This document shows positions 1 through 7,940 of a stretch of DNA of 24,298 bases, piece by piece. The translations under genes were made by a program, and so were the position numbers. This DNA comes from Bacillota bacterium (GTDB lineage: Bacteria > Bacillota > Clostridia > Lachnospirales > Cellulosilyticaceae): contig JAEZJJ010000039.1 of NCBI GenBank assembly GCA_023436395.1, positions 1 to 24,298 on the forward strand. Reading direction: 5' to 3'. Below the pieces are notes generated by a model. That model was not told the origin of the DNA, made no database searches, and worked only from the letters and a program-made list of their open reading frames with translations. How positions within the stretch are numbered: the stretch's first letter is position 1; each line of letters opens with the position of its first letter.

Positions 1-227
1 GTATAAAAGAGTATGCAGACCCCCAAAACAAGAGAGCAGCAAAGAGTAATACCAATTACTATGTTTTAAGAGCTACAGAAATACCAGCTGTTATTGTAGA
101 ATGCGGATTTTTAACGAACCCAGAGGAAGAAAAACTATTAAATAGTGAAGCGTATCAAGATAAAATTGCCTGGAGTATTTATTTAGGAATAGTTAAGTAT
201 TTTGAGGCTATAAATAAAGGAGCATAG
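1..227 (+). CDS. cwlD: N-acetylmuramoyl-L-alanine amidase, CwlD-like, C-terminal fragment (partial, 5' end outside window)
   Basis: This is the last 74 codons of a zinc-dependent amidase (Amidase_3 family), read from base 3 to the TAG at 225-227. Such enzymes cut the bond between N-acetylmuramic acid and L-alanine in peptidoglycan; CwlD helps form muramic-lactam in the spore cortex. What is visible is the typical end of the family: a stretch reading YYVLRATEIPAVIVECGFLTNPEEE, of which the IPAVIVECGFLTNPEEE core contains the conserved catalytic Glu, followed by a YQDKIAWSIYLGI helix. The catalytic zinc-binding His residues lie upstream of the window, so the exact subfamily (CwlD or a vegetative amidase) is inferred. 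The tail is short, with no SPOR or cell-wall-binding domain after the catalytic domain, which fits CwlD. A strong hairpin terminator overlaps the stop codon. Confidence 0.8.
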   Translation, partial: IKEYADPQNKRAAKSNTNYYVLRATEIPAVIVECGFLTNPEEEKLLNSEAYQDKIAWSIYLGIVKYFEAINKGA

Positions 228-251
228 AATTATATGCTCCTTTATTTATAG
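208..251. terminator. bidirectional Rho-independent terminator between cwlD and the MocR-type gene
   Basis: A perfect 19-bp inverted repeat (208-226 against 233-251) has a 6-base loop (gaatta). The outer part of the stem is A/T-rich, so either strand ends in a T-rich run after the GC core (GGAGCATA/TATGCTCC). The cwlD stop codon lies in the left arm. It can end both the cwlD transcript and the convergent one from the MocR-type gene. Confidence 0.8.
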
Positions 252-406
252 TGTAGGAAAGTGCGTTCTTTACTTTCCTACACTATGGGGAGTACAGAGG
301 GGAATCCCCCTCTGTCGTATTAAGGAGGGGACTCAGCTGACCGCTCTTTGTCAGCGCAGAAGGGAACCTAGGTTTCCTAGCGGAAGAAATGTGGACGCTA
401 GTCCAC
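248..406. repeat. cluster of five adjacent palindromes (possible mobile or extragenic repeat element)
   Basis: Five inverted repeats lie side by side: a 15-bp perfect stem (248-262/272-286); ACAGAGGGG/CCCCTCTGT (294-302/307-315); GCTGAC/GTCAGC (336-341/350-355); an 18-base near-palindrome around AACCTAGGTT (361-378); and GTGGAC/GTCCAC (391-396/401-406). An alternative pairing, CTAGCG (377-382) with CGCTAG (396-401), links the last two. The stretch is visibly richer in G+C than the surrounding DNA. No open reading frame is supported in it apart from the 3' end of the minus-strand MocR-type gene, whose stop lies in the last palindrome. I do not recognise it as a named element. Confidence 0.6.
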
Positions 407-1741
407 TTTCATGTGGCAGTCATTTTTAAAGAAGTTATTAAAAACTTGTATTACTTGATAAGTTTGAGGAAGATCTAAGTGAGTAATAGAGAGCCTAAAA
501 TAGCCCTTTAGAGATGTAGTAGCAAATAAATCACCAGGAGAAATAATAATATCATGGGTTAATAGATACTGACAAAAGGTATCATATTCTTTAAGGGAGA
601 CTCGAATCCAGAAAAAGAGCCCACTTTGATGTATGGCTAGACGTAGGGGTAATTGTTGAAGTGCATTTGAAAGAAGATGATAACGTTCTGTAAAGGTAGA
701 GAGAATAGTTTGTTCAATAGCTTTGAGTTCAGCAGATTTTAGATAATAATGTAATAGGCGCTCATTAAAGCTACATTCAATGGAGTCTCTTAAGCGTTTA
801 ATATGGGTAAGGGGCAAAATGGCAAAAGTGTAATTAAGATAGGGAAGATATAGTTTAGAAAATTGATGAATATAGATCACAGGTAGATTATCATCCAACA
901 TGGTATTTGGTATAGAAGGTAAGAAGGAGGAATAAGTAATATCATCTATAATGATGCAATTATATTGTATAGCTAATTGGATGAGTTGTTTTTTACAAGA
1001 AGTACTATAACAAATACTTGTTGGATTTTGAAACAAAGAAGAAATAAAAATATAAGCAATGTTACCTGTATGAAGATATTTTTCTAGTACGTTTAAATCC
1101 ATTCCTTCTGAGGTTAGAGGAACTTCATAGATTTTAGCACCTAAGGAACGAAGATAACAGGACCAAGATAAATCACGAATAGTCTCCACACAGATGCCAA
1201 TTTTAGGAGAATCTTTAAATAAATCTAGCAAAAATTGATCCATGGTTTTAATGATACGTACCTGGGCATAATGATGAGGAATACATAAATGTTTTAGAAA
1301 ATCACAAGCACTATGTTTTAATAAATGACGTTCCCTATATAAAGGATCAATAAAAGCTTCCCAATTTTCACTTTTTATAATATCAGTAGCTAAATCGAGG
1401 CACAGTGAAGATGGGAAAAAGGTTTTGGGTATACCAATATGACTACAGCATATTTGAGTAGTCATATCAGGAATAAGTGTAGGCACAGTAGGAGGAGCAT
1501 GGGTGCTGATATAAGTTCCTTTACCAATATGGCTTTCAACAAGACCTTGATTTTCTAAGAGTTTATAGGCACTAACAACTGTATCTCGATTAATAGAAAG
1601 TTGTTTTGACAAAAAACGTATTGTGGGAAGTTTCATTCCCTCAGTGAGATAACCTTCTTGAATAAGTTTTGCAAGTTCTGAGGCTAACTGTATATATAAA
1701 GGGGTTGGATCAGATTTTGAGAGTTGAATAGTATGGAACAT
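398..1741 (-). CDS. MocR-type transcriptional regulator (GntR winged helix fused to aminotransferase-like domain)
   Basis: A 447-residue regulator of the GntR/MocR family. Residues about 10-80 form a winged helix-turn-helix (LPTIRFLSKQLSINRDTVVSAYKLLENQGLV). The rest is a fold-type I aminotransferase-like domain that binds pyridoxal phosphate in the family. Family landmarks are present: FQNPTS (substrate/PLP Asn region), IIIDDITYSSF (PLP-ring Asp), QFSK with the likely Schiff-base Lys at about 296, and a C-terminal FRLS Arg. PLP binding therefore looks intact. Start: AAGGAGG lies 5 bases before the ATG. The gene converges on cwlD and follows the DnaC-like gene on the same strand, from which a terminator separates it, so it is probably its own unit. 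Its target and effector cannot be told from the sequence. The last few codons run into the palindrome cluster. Confidence 0.9.
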   Translation of the reverse strand: MFHTIQLSKSDPTPLYIQLASELAKLIQEGYLTEGMKLPTIRFLSKQLSINRDTVVSAYKLLENQGLVESHIGKGTYISTHAPPTVPTLIPDMTTQICCSHIGIPKTFFPSSLCLDLATDIIKSENWEAFIDPLYRERHLLKHSACDFLKHLCIPHHYAQVRIIKTMDQFLLDLFKDSPKIGICVETIRDLSWSCYLRSLGAKIYEVPLTSEGMDLNVLEKYLHTGNIAYIFISSLFQNPTSICYSTSCKKQLIQLAIQYNCIIIDDITYSSFLPSIPNTMLDDNLPVIYIHQFSKLYLPYLNYTFAILPLTHIKRLRDSIECSFNERLLHYYLKSAELKAIEQTILSTFTERYHLLSNALQQLPLRLAIHQSGLFFWIRVSLKEYDTFCQYLLTHDIIISPGDLFATTSLKGYFRLSITHLDLPQTYQVIQVFNNFFKNDCHMKVD

Positions 1742-1811
1742 AATAACCTCCTTATTTTAATGCTATATAAATATATATATTAGGAAGTCGTCCAAAATAT
1801 CAATAAAGAAT

Positions 1812-1860
1812 AAAAAGTAAAGAAGAAACGTTAAGCTTAAACGTTTCTTCTTTACTTTTT
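1812..1860 (-). terminator. Rho-independent terminator of the dnaD-like/dnaC-like unit
   Basis: A perfect 21-bp inverted repeat (1812-1832 against 1840-1860) has a 7-base loop. Read on the minus strand, the stem ends in a T run followed by more T-rich sequence. The stop codon and last Lys codons of the DnaC-like gene lie in one arm, so termination is immediate. Confidence 0.85.
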
Positions 1861-2856
1861 ATAAGTTTTACCATATTTTTTTATCATACGAATATCTGTA
1901 CCAATAAATTTAAGAGGTTCATAATTCCCAAAAACTCTAGAGACAATACGTTCAGAATAACGATCATTCCATTCCTTAGGTGTAAGATTGGTAGAAATGA
2001 TAGTAGAGGTTTGATTTAAATAACGTGTATTAATCACATTAAATAAATCACTAATTGTTAAGGTAGTAACAGACTCAGTGCCTAAATCATCAATAATGAG
2101 TAGGTCCACATCAAATAAAGTATTTAATACTTCCTTGGAATCTTCTAACATATCTTCTCGATGAAAACGTGATTCTTCAAATAACTTAAAGAGCTGAGGA
2201 GCTGTAAAATAAAGAACTGTATATCCTTGATCTAGAAGTTCCTTAGCAATGCAGTTGCATAAAAAAGTTTTGCCAAGGCCAGTTGGTCCATAGAGAAGTA
2301 AATTTTGCTTCTCTGTTTCAAATTTCTCAATTAAACCAGCACATACCTGTTGATTTTGGGACATTCTACTGTAAGGAGAAATACCGGCATGAGAATCAAT
2401 ATCTTTAGAATAGTAATCTAATGTAAAATGATTAAAGTTTTCAACATTTAAAATATGTTTAAGATTAGATTGTTCGTAAGCAATGTTAATAAGAGATTGC
2501 TTAAAACAATTACAAGGAACATTACCCACAAAACCAGTATCTTTGCATTCTACACAATCATATTGAGGATCTAAATAATCAGGAGGATAGCCTGATTCTA
2601 CGAGAAGCATCTTTTTCGTTCTATTAAGGTCATCTGTATGATTTCTAAAGGCATCAATAGATTGGTTGCCTTGAGGAGAAAGCATACTACGAACGAGTTT
2701 AATACCACTATTATTGAGTTCTTCATCTATTTTTTTGATATGAGGAATTTTTTCATATATTTCGGCTGTACGTTTAAGTTTTCCTTGATGATGAGCTGAA
2801 CGCTTAAAATCATATTGTCGCAGGAGTTGTTTATAATATAATTCTTTATTAGTCAT
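1852..2856 (-). CDS. DnaC/DnaI-like replicative helicase loader ATPase
   Basis: An AAA+ ATPase of about 334 residues related to B. subtilis DnaI and the 'DnaC' proteins of Clostridia, which load the replicative helicase onto DNA at origins and restarted forks. An N-terminal helicase-binding region carries a four-Cys cluster (Cys 101, 104, 115, 117), probably a zinc site as in this family. Next come Walker A GPTGLGKT (about 190-197), Walker B DLLIIDD (Asp about 256-257), a sensor-1 STNL and an arginine-finger region (RIVSRVFG). Start choice: the frame extends to 2871, but GGAGGT sits 8 bases before the ATG at 2856, which follows the stop codon of the DnaD-like gene by a single base. The two genes are therefore coupled, as expected for partners in primosome assembly. 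Confidence 0.9.
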   Translation of the reverse strand: MTNKELYYKQLLRQYDFKRSAHHQGKLKRTAEIYEKIPHIKKIDEELNNSGIKLVRSMLSPQGNQSIDAFRNHTDDLNRTKKMLLVESGYPPDYLDPQYDCVECKDTGFVGNVPCNCFKQSLINIAYEQSNLKHILNVENFNHFTLDYYSKDIDSHAGISPYSRMSQNQQVCAGLIEKFETEKQNLLLYGPTGLGKTFLCNCIAKELLDQGYTVLYFTAPQLFKLFEESRFHREDMLEDSKEVLNTLFDVDLLIIDDLGTESVTTLTISDLFNVINTRYLNQTSTIISTNLTPKEWNDRYSERIVSRVFGNYEPLKFIGTDIRMIKKYGKTYKK

Positions 2857-2857
2857 T

Positions 2858-3916
2858 TCAGTTACCTCCATTGAGTTTTCTTGTAATATGCTCTTGTTGT
2901 AGTTTTTCTAATTCATCAAAATCCCAATCATGTGAGTACATATTATTGAATTGAGATATTTTATTAGAAAGAGGTTTAACAGTAGTAGTTTGAACATTAA
3001 GCATTTTTTTACTTTCATGGGCTTTATCTAAAGCATGAATATCATCTATTGATTTTACCTTATCATTGTACCAAGAAGTTAGAATAGAATCTGTATAATT
3101 TAAACTAGGTTTATTTGTTTGCATAACAGTTCTTTGACATGCCTCTAAAATAATATCCATGTTAAAGTGATAGGTTTCAAACCATTTATTCATACAATGA
3201 CGTTCAGCAGAAGTAAGTGTACTTTTTGAGGTACCCAAACTGTTTAGAATTTTAAAGTAACGTTTATCCATAGCCACTTTTTCTTTGGCAGCATCTATAG
3301 TAGTAATACCCTCATCAATCCAACTGATAGCAACTTTCTCAATGTAATGAATAGCTCGATGGTTATTAGAGGCACAATGTTCAATGAGATATTCAATCAA
3401 ATCAAAGGGCATATGTAACCAATCATAGAGGCTAAAAAGTATTTTTTGATCTGTAATGGTAAGTAATCTACCCAGGTATTCTTCTGCGACCCTAAAAAGT
3501 TTTAACACAGAAGGGCTATCTTGTAAATATAAGTTAATTTCCTCAGTACGATATTCCGGTCTAGTTTGTCTAATAATTGTTTTAGAGAGAGGACGCGCGG
3601 AGGGAGCTTCCTTTGATTGAGGTTGTTCAAAGTAAAATTCTAAATCAAATTCATCTATAGAAAGTTCTTTGAAGCTAATAACACCCTTGTCATTCCAATA
3701 TTTAAGTGCCTGAATTACTTCAGAATAGAGCATATCAAGCTGACTACTAATCTCTTCAAGTGAAAGAGGAGAAGCAGCTGAGTCTGAAAAGATGGCAAGT
3801 AAATAGAGGTAAACTTTAGTATAACCACTAAATGCCTTAGGCATATAATCAGAAATGAACCAATAGGGAACATGCACAAAAGGTTGTTTAGTTGTTTTAT
3901 ATTTAATATATGCCAT
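2858..3916 (-). CDS. DnaD-like primosome protein with two DnaD C-terminal domains
   Basis: This 352-residue protein combines an N-terminal winged-helix part (about 15-90) with DnaD/DnaB C-terminal-type domains. The first (about 132-208) ends in the family hallmark YIEKVAISWIDEGI. A second, weaker copy (about 225-295) ends in YTDSILTSWYNDKV, the same Y-x3-I-x3-W pattern. Proteins of this family remodel DNA and recruit the helicase-loader complex during replication initiation and restart. The architecture with tandem domains resembles B. subtilis DnaB more than the single-domain DnaD, and in B. subtilis dnaB is next to dnaI, as here. The linker at about 98-120 is polar and low in hydrophobics. 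GGAGGTGT stands just upstream of the ATG. The gene is first in a two-gene unit with the helicase loader. Confidence 0.85.
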   Translation of the reverse strand: MAYIKYKTTKQPFVHVPYWFISDYMPKAFSGYTKVYLYLLAIFSDSAASPLSLEEISSQLDMLYSEVIQALKYWNDKGVISFKELSIDEFDLEFYFEQPQSKEAPSARPLSKTIIRQTRPEYRTEEINLYLQDSPSVLKLFRVAEEYLGRLLTITDQKILFSLYDWLHMPFDLIEYLIEHCASNNHRAIHYIEKVAISWIDEGITTIDAAKEKVAMDKRYFKILNSLGTSKSTLTSAERHCMNKWFETYHFNMDIILEACQRTVMQTNKPSLNYTDSILTSWYNDKVKSIDDIHALDKAHESKKMLNVQTTTVKPLSNKISQFNNMYSHDWDFDELEKLQQEHITRKLNGGN

Positions 3917-3954
3917 ATAGACACCTCCTTCATAAGTATTATTGACGTGTTAGT

Positions 3955-3960
3955 ATTATA
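3955..3960 (-). promoter_or_regulatory. possible sigma-A -10 box of the dnaD-like/dnaC-like unit
   Basis: A perfect TATAAT on the minus strand lies about 40 bases before the ATG of the DnaD-like gene. No good -35 box is found at 16-18 bases, so this is a weak promoter or one that needs an activator. Confidence 0.4.
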
Positions 3961-4046
3961 GCACAAAATGGAGAAAATATGATATGTAAAAAAATAAAAT
4001 CCATCTCAATTCATAGAGAGGATGTGGGAAAGTTGTTATTAAAAAT

Positions 4047-4079
4047 AAACCTTATCTACATAAGTTGTTGATAAGGTTT
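4047..4079 (-). terminator. Rho-independent terminator of murC
   Basis: A 10-bp inverted repeat AAACCTTATC (4047-4056) / GATAAGGTTT (4070-4079) lies about 20 bases after the murC stop codon. On the minus strand it is followed by TTTATTTTTAATAA. Confidence 0.7.
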
Positions 4080-4097
4080 GGGTGATAAAACAAAAGT

Positions 4098-5480
4098 TTA
4101 GTTATTTAATAGAAGAGATGCTATTTGATTCACATTACCTGCACCCATAGTAATAATTAAGTCATTAGGAGCAGTATGTTCACGGAGGTAGTTGGCTATT
4201 TCTTCAAAATCTTTCATATAAAGAGCCTTTTTGCCGAGAGTGTGGATAATTTTGAGGATATCTTTTGAAGAAATATCCCCTGGATTTTTTTCCCTGGCAG
4301 CATAAATATCTGTTAAAATAACATTTTCAGCTGTACTTAGGACTGTGGCAAAATCATTTAAGAAGGCACGTGTTCGTGTATAAGTATGTGGTTGGAAAAC
4401 AACATATAAATGATTATGAGGATAGGCTTTTGCAACCTCTAAAGTAGCAGCAATCTCAGTGGGATGGTGGGCGTAATCATCGACCACTGTTATGTTATTA
4501 AAACTTCCTTTAATTTCAAAACGTTGATCAGCTCCAGTAAAGTTTTTAAGTCCCTTTCCTAACAATTGGAGATCAAATCCTAAGAAGTGGTAGACACTAC
4601 AAACAGCTAAAGCATTTAAAACATTATGTTCACCTGGAACATGAAGTTGTAAATGGGTTATAAAATTTTGATTATAGAACACATCAAATTCAGCGCAGGC
4701 TTTATTATTATAGCTAATATTTTGAGCAGTCCAATCATAATCACCGGAGATACCAAATGTCTCTACTTTGCATGAGAGAGGGAGTTTAAATGCATCTAAG
4801 TTAGGGATTTTACCATTTATCGCAAGAAATCCATTGCTAGGGATTTTACAAGCAAATTTTTGAAAAGATTGGCGTATTTGATTAATATCATGAAAATAAT
4901 CCATATGATCTTCTTCTATATTAAGGATAATACCTACTTGAGGAAAAAAGTCTAAGAAACTATCGCAATATTCACAAGCTTCTGTGAGGAAGTAGGGAGA
5001 TTTTCCAATACGGATATTACCTTGAATAGCTTTTAAAATGCCACCTACAGTAATAGTTGGATCTAAGTCTGCAGCAATTAATCCATGAGATAACATTGAA
5101 GTAGTTGTGGTTTTACCATGAGTTCCTGATACACAAATTGGTACATCAAAATGTTTCATAAGAATACCTAAGAATTTAGAGCGAGTGATGGTGGTAATAT
5201 TTCTTTCTCTCGCTATTTGAAGTTCAGGGTTATCTTCATGAATAGCAGCAGTATAGACGATGAGATCTACATCTTCTGTTATATTATCTTGGTGATGACC
5301 ATAATAAATAGAAAGACCTAAGTCTTCGAGATGTTTAGTTGTTAGAGAGGATTTCATATCAGATCCTGTTACTTCATAACCTTTATAATGAACAATTTCA
5401 GCTAGTCCACTCATGCTAATGCCGCCGATACCGATAAAATGTATTTTCTTCTTATCTGTTAAAGAATTGATGTTTGACAT
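4098..5480 (-). CDS. murC: UDP-N-acetylmuramate--L-alanine ligase
   Basis: A Mur ligase that joins L-alanine to UDP-N-acetylmuramate with ATP, the first step of the peptide stem of cytoplasmic peptidoglycan precursors. The 460 residues match the family length. Visible landmarks: N-terminal UDP-binding FIGIGGISMSG (about 15-25), P-loop GTHGKTTT (119-126), the ILNIEEDHMDYF stretch (carbamoylated-Lys/metal region), DDYAHHPTEI and QPHTYTRTR of the C-terminal domain. Start choice: an upstream in-frame TTG at 5501 exists, but AAAGGA lies 8 bases before the ATG at 5480 and is encoded inside the longer frame, so the ATG is preferred. It is transcribed divergently from purR; the roughly 200-base gap between them holds both control regions. 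Confidence 0.95.
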   Translation of the reverse strand: MSNINSLTDKKKIHFIGIGGISMSGLAEIVHYKGYEVTGSDMKSSLTTKHLEDLGLSIYYGHHQDNITEDVDLIVYTAAIHEDNPELQIARERNITTITRSKFLGILMKHFDVPICVSGTHGKTTTTSMLSHGLIAADLDPTITVGGILKAIQGNIRIGKSPYFLTEACEYCDSFLDFFPQVGIILNIEEDHMDYFHDINQIRQSFQKFACKIPSNGFLAINGKIPNLDAFKLPLSCKVETFGISGDYDWTAQNISYNNKACAEFDVFYNQNFITHLQLHVPGEHNVLNALAVCSVYHFLGFDLQLLGKGLKNFTGADQRFEIKGSFNNITVVDDYAHHPTEIAATLEVAKAYPHNHLYVVFQPHTYTRTRAFLNDFATVLSTAENVILTDIYAAREKNPGDISSKDILKIIHTLGKKALYMKDFEEIANYLREHTAPNDLIITMGAGNVNQIASLLLNN

Positions 5481-5531
5481 AGTATTAGTCCTTTCAATCA
5501 ATAAAGTAGTATTCCTAAAAATTGATGCCTT

Positions 5532-5555
5532 ATAACATATTATGCATCATGTTAT
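5532..5555. promoter_or_regulatory. dyad in the murC-purR intergenic region
   Basis: ATAACAT (5532-5538) and ATGTTAT (5549-5555) form a 7-bp perfect inverted repeat with a 10-base centre, about 50 bases upstream of murC. It could be an operator for murC or simply AT-rich chance symmetry. Confidence 0.3.
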
Positions 5556-5601
5556 TGTATAATTATATACCAACATTAAAATAATAAACAAATTTTTTTT
5601 T

Positions 5602-5656
5602 AAAGTCGAATGTTTTTTATAGAGTGCTTTTAAAGATTCGATTTTGTGTTTATAAT
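5602..5656 (+). promoter_or_regulatory. purR promoter with a pair of inverted PurBox-like operators
   Basis: AAAGTCGAATGTT (5602-5614) and, in the opposite orientation, AAAATCGAATCTT (complement of 5633-5645) agree at 11 of 13 bases with each other and carry the central CGAA of PurBoxes. Their 18-base spacing is close to the 16-17 bases known from B. subtilis. A TATAAT box (5651-5656) follows directly, so bound PurR would cover the promoter. There is no TTGACA-like -35. Confidence 0.6.
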
Positions 5657-5687
5657 ATAAGGAAGATAATTTATAAGGAGACGAGCG

Positions 5688-6497
5688 ATGAGAAAAGTAC
5701 AAAAGCATGACCGTATTAGTGTAATCACAAATATTTTAACAAATAATCCAAATAAAATTTTTACACTTACTTATTTTTGTAATATATTTGACTGTGCAAA
5801 ATCTACAATTAGTGAAGATCTTGATATGGTGAAAGACATTTTTATGCAATACAATTTAGGAAATATTGAAACTATATCAGGTGCAGCGGGAGGCGTATAT
5901 TATAATCCTTTAATGAATAAAGACCAAATCAAAAAATTTACTAACGAACTATGTGAGATGATTAATCATTCAGAACGTATTATTCCAGGGGGGTATATCT
6001 ATACAAACGATCTTTTATATTCGCCTACTATTTCAAAAAATATAGGAAGGGCTTTGGCAAGTTTGTTTAAAGATGTAGAAGTGGATTACATTATCACAGT
6101 AGAAACAAAAGGAATTCCAATTGCACTAATGACAGCAATGATTTTAAATAAGCCAATGGTAGTCGTGCGTAACCAAAGTAAACTAACAGATGGAACTGCA
6201 ATTCATATGAATTATATAACAGGAAGTAATCATCGTATAAAAACCATGTGTCTTTCTACAAAAGCTGTCAAAAAAGGCTCTAAAGTACTTTTTATTGACG
6301 ACTTTATGAAGGCTGGAGGAACGGCTAAAGGAATTATTGATTTAATGCAAGAATTTGAGGCACAGATGGTGGGAATAGGTGTATTAATGGCGACGAAGAA
6401 TCCCCAGCAAAAAGTAGTAAATGATTTCAGGACTTTATTATGGCTAGATGCTGTTGATGAAAATAATAAAGTAGTGGATATTTATTATGAAGAATAA
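5688..6497 (+). CDS. purR: PurR, purine operon repressor
   Basis: A 269-residue PurR of the Gram-positive type: an N-terminal winged helix (about 1-75, with HDRISVITNILTNNPNKIF and the AKSTISEDLDMV helix) joined to a type I phosphoribosyltransferase-like domain. The PRPP-binding motif FIDDFMKAGGTAKG (about 202-215) is intact; in this family PRPP binding relieves repression and no catalysis occurs. AAGGAG lies 7 bases before the ATG. In B. subtilis purR begins the purR-yabJ-spoVG-glmU-prs block; here yabJ is missing and glgC-glgD take its place. The paired PurBoxes in front indicate autoregulation. No clear terminator follows, so read-through into glgC is possible. Confidence 0.95.
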   Translation: MRKVQKHDRISVITNILTNNPNKIFTLTYFCNIFDCAKSTISEDLDMVKDIFMQYNLGNIETISGAAGGVYYNPLMNKDQIKKFTNELCEMINHSERIIPGGYIYTNDLLYSPTISKNIGRALASLFKDVEVDYIITVETKGIPIALMTAMILNKPMVVVRNQSKLTDGTAIHMNYITGSNHRIKTMCLSTKAVKKGSKVLFIDDFMKAGGTAKGIIDLMQEFEAQMVGIGVLMATKNPQQKVVNDFRTLLWLDAVDENNKVVDIYYEE

Positions 6498-6561
6498 GAC
6501 AAGTAGAAGTAAATGGAAAAAAAGTTTGTTCAAATTTAAAAAAGAATTATATCAACAAATA

Positions 6562-6590
6562 TTGTTTAAAAAGTAGAAAAATGATACAAT
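6562..6590 (+). promoter_or_regulatory. sigma-A-type promoter of glgC-glgD
   Basis: TTGTTT (6562-6567), 17 bases, TACAAT (6585-6590). The predicted leader of about 65 bases contains a small palindrome TTTGAA-atta-TTCAAA (6614-6629) before the AGGAGG ribosome binding site. Confidence 0.6.
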
Positions 6591-6663
6591 ATTAATATGC
6601 GGGGTAAAAATACTTTGAAATTATTCAAAAATAAAATGAGCATAAAAAAGTAGGAGGTATTGC

Positions 6664-7929
6664 ATGAATAAGAAAGAAATGATTGCTATGTTATTAGCAG
6701 GGGGACAAGGGAGCAGGTTAGGTATTCTGACGAAACAGATTGCAAAGCCTGCTGTTATGTTCGGAGGAAAATATCGAATAATTGATTTTCCACTTAGTAA
6801 CTGTATCAACTCTGGAATCGATACAGTAGGTGTGCTTACGCAATATGAACCATTGCTTTTAACTAAACATATAGGAATAGGTATTCCTTGGGATTTAGAT
6901 AGAAGAAATGGAGGGGTAACCATACTGCCACCTTTTCAAAAGACTGGGAATGAAGCTTCATGGTATTCAGGAACAGCAAATGCAATTTATCATAATATTC
7001 GTTATATTGATGAATATAATCCTGAGTACATACTAGTTTTATCTGGGGATCATGTTTATAAGATGGACTATAGTGCTATGCTTGAAGAACATAAGAAAAA
7101 TAATTCAGATGTAACTATTGCGGTTATTGATGTACCTTTAGAAATTGCAAATCAATTTGGTATTATGAACACAGATCAAACTGGACGCATAATAGAATTT
7201 GAAGAAAAGCCTCAAAATCCAAAAAGTACACTTGCTTCTATGGGTATTTATATCTTTACATGGAAAGTATTAAAAGAAGCTTTGATTAAAGATAATGCAA
7301 TTCATGAGCAAAGTGATTTTGGAAAGCATATTATTCCAGAAATGATTAATGGAGAGAAAAATGTCTTTGCTTATCGTTTTAATGAGTACTGGAGAGATAT
7401 TGGAACAATAGAAGCTTATTGGAAGGCGAATATGGAGTTGACGGAAACGATTCCAGTTTTTAATCTTTATGACGAGTTCTGGAAGATTTATACTAATATA
7501 GAAAATCAACTACCACAATATATTGGAGCTGATGCTATATTAGAGCAATCACTTGTTTCAGAGGGTTGTGAGGTTTATGGACAAGTTTACAATTCGGTAC
7601 TTGGGCCAAGAGTTATTATAGAAGAAGGTGCCATTGTTAGAAACTCTATTATCATGGCAGAGACTGTTATAAGAAAAGGTGCAAACTTAGATCATTGTGT
7701 TGTTTCTGAGAAGTCAGAAATAGGAGAAAATACATATGTAGGTGTAGGAGAAGCGGTTGTGCATGTGACTAAGCCACATATCTACTATAGTGGCATTACA
7801 GCGATTGGCGATAATACCATTATTCCGGACAATGTGAAGATTGGTAAGAATTGTGAAGTGAGTGGCCGTACGCTACAAGAACATTATGAAAATGGCATAT
7901 TAGAAAGTGGACATTCACTTATTGTGTAG
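6664..7929 (+). CDS. glgC: Glucose-1-phosphate adenylyltransferase, catalytic subunit
   Basis: Makes ADP-glucose from glucose-1-phosphate and ATP, the committed step of bacterial glycogen synthesis. The 421 residues comprise an N-terminal nucleotidyltransferase domain opening with LLAGGQGSRLGILTKQIAKPAV and a C-terminal left-handed beta-helix of hexapeptide repeats (from about residue 285). The catalytic Asp of the SGDHVYKMDY motif is present (Asp 129), as are EFEEKP (about 179-184) and the substrate-binding WRDIGTIEAYW, so this is the active subunit. GGAGG stands before the ATG. The TAG stop is directly followed by the ribosome binding site of glgD (AGGAGGAG), so both are made together, as GlgC and GlgD form a mixed enzyme in Firmicutes. 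Their position inside the purR-spoVG block is unusual compared with Bacillus. Confidence 0.95.
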   Translation: MNKKEMIAMLLAGGQGSRLGILTKQIAKPAVMFGGKYRIIDFPLSNCINSGIDTVGVLTQYEPLLLTKHIGIGIPWDLDRRNGGVTILPPFQKTGNEASWYSGTANAIYHNIRYIDEYNPEYILVLSGDHVYKMDYSAMLEEHKKNNSDVTIAVIDVPLEIANQFGIMNTDQTGRIIEFEEKPQNPKSTLASMGIYIFTWKVLKEALIKDNAIHEQSDFGKHIIPEMINGEKNVFAYRFNEYWRDIGTIEAYWKANMELTETIPVFNLYDEFWKIYTNIENQLPQYIGADAILEQSLVSEGCEVYGQVYNSVLGPRVIIEEGAIVRNSIIMAETVIRKGANLDHCVVSEKSEIGENTYVGVGEAVVHVTKPHIYYSGITAIGDNTIIPDNVKIGKNCEVSGRTLQEHYENGILESGHSLIV

Positions 7930-7940
7930 GAGGAGAGAAG

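Noticed and set aside
6498..6561. Terminator after purR
   Set aside because: The stretch is A-rich with only a loose TTTGTT/AACAAA pairing and no GC core, so it was not called.
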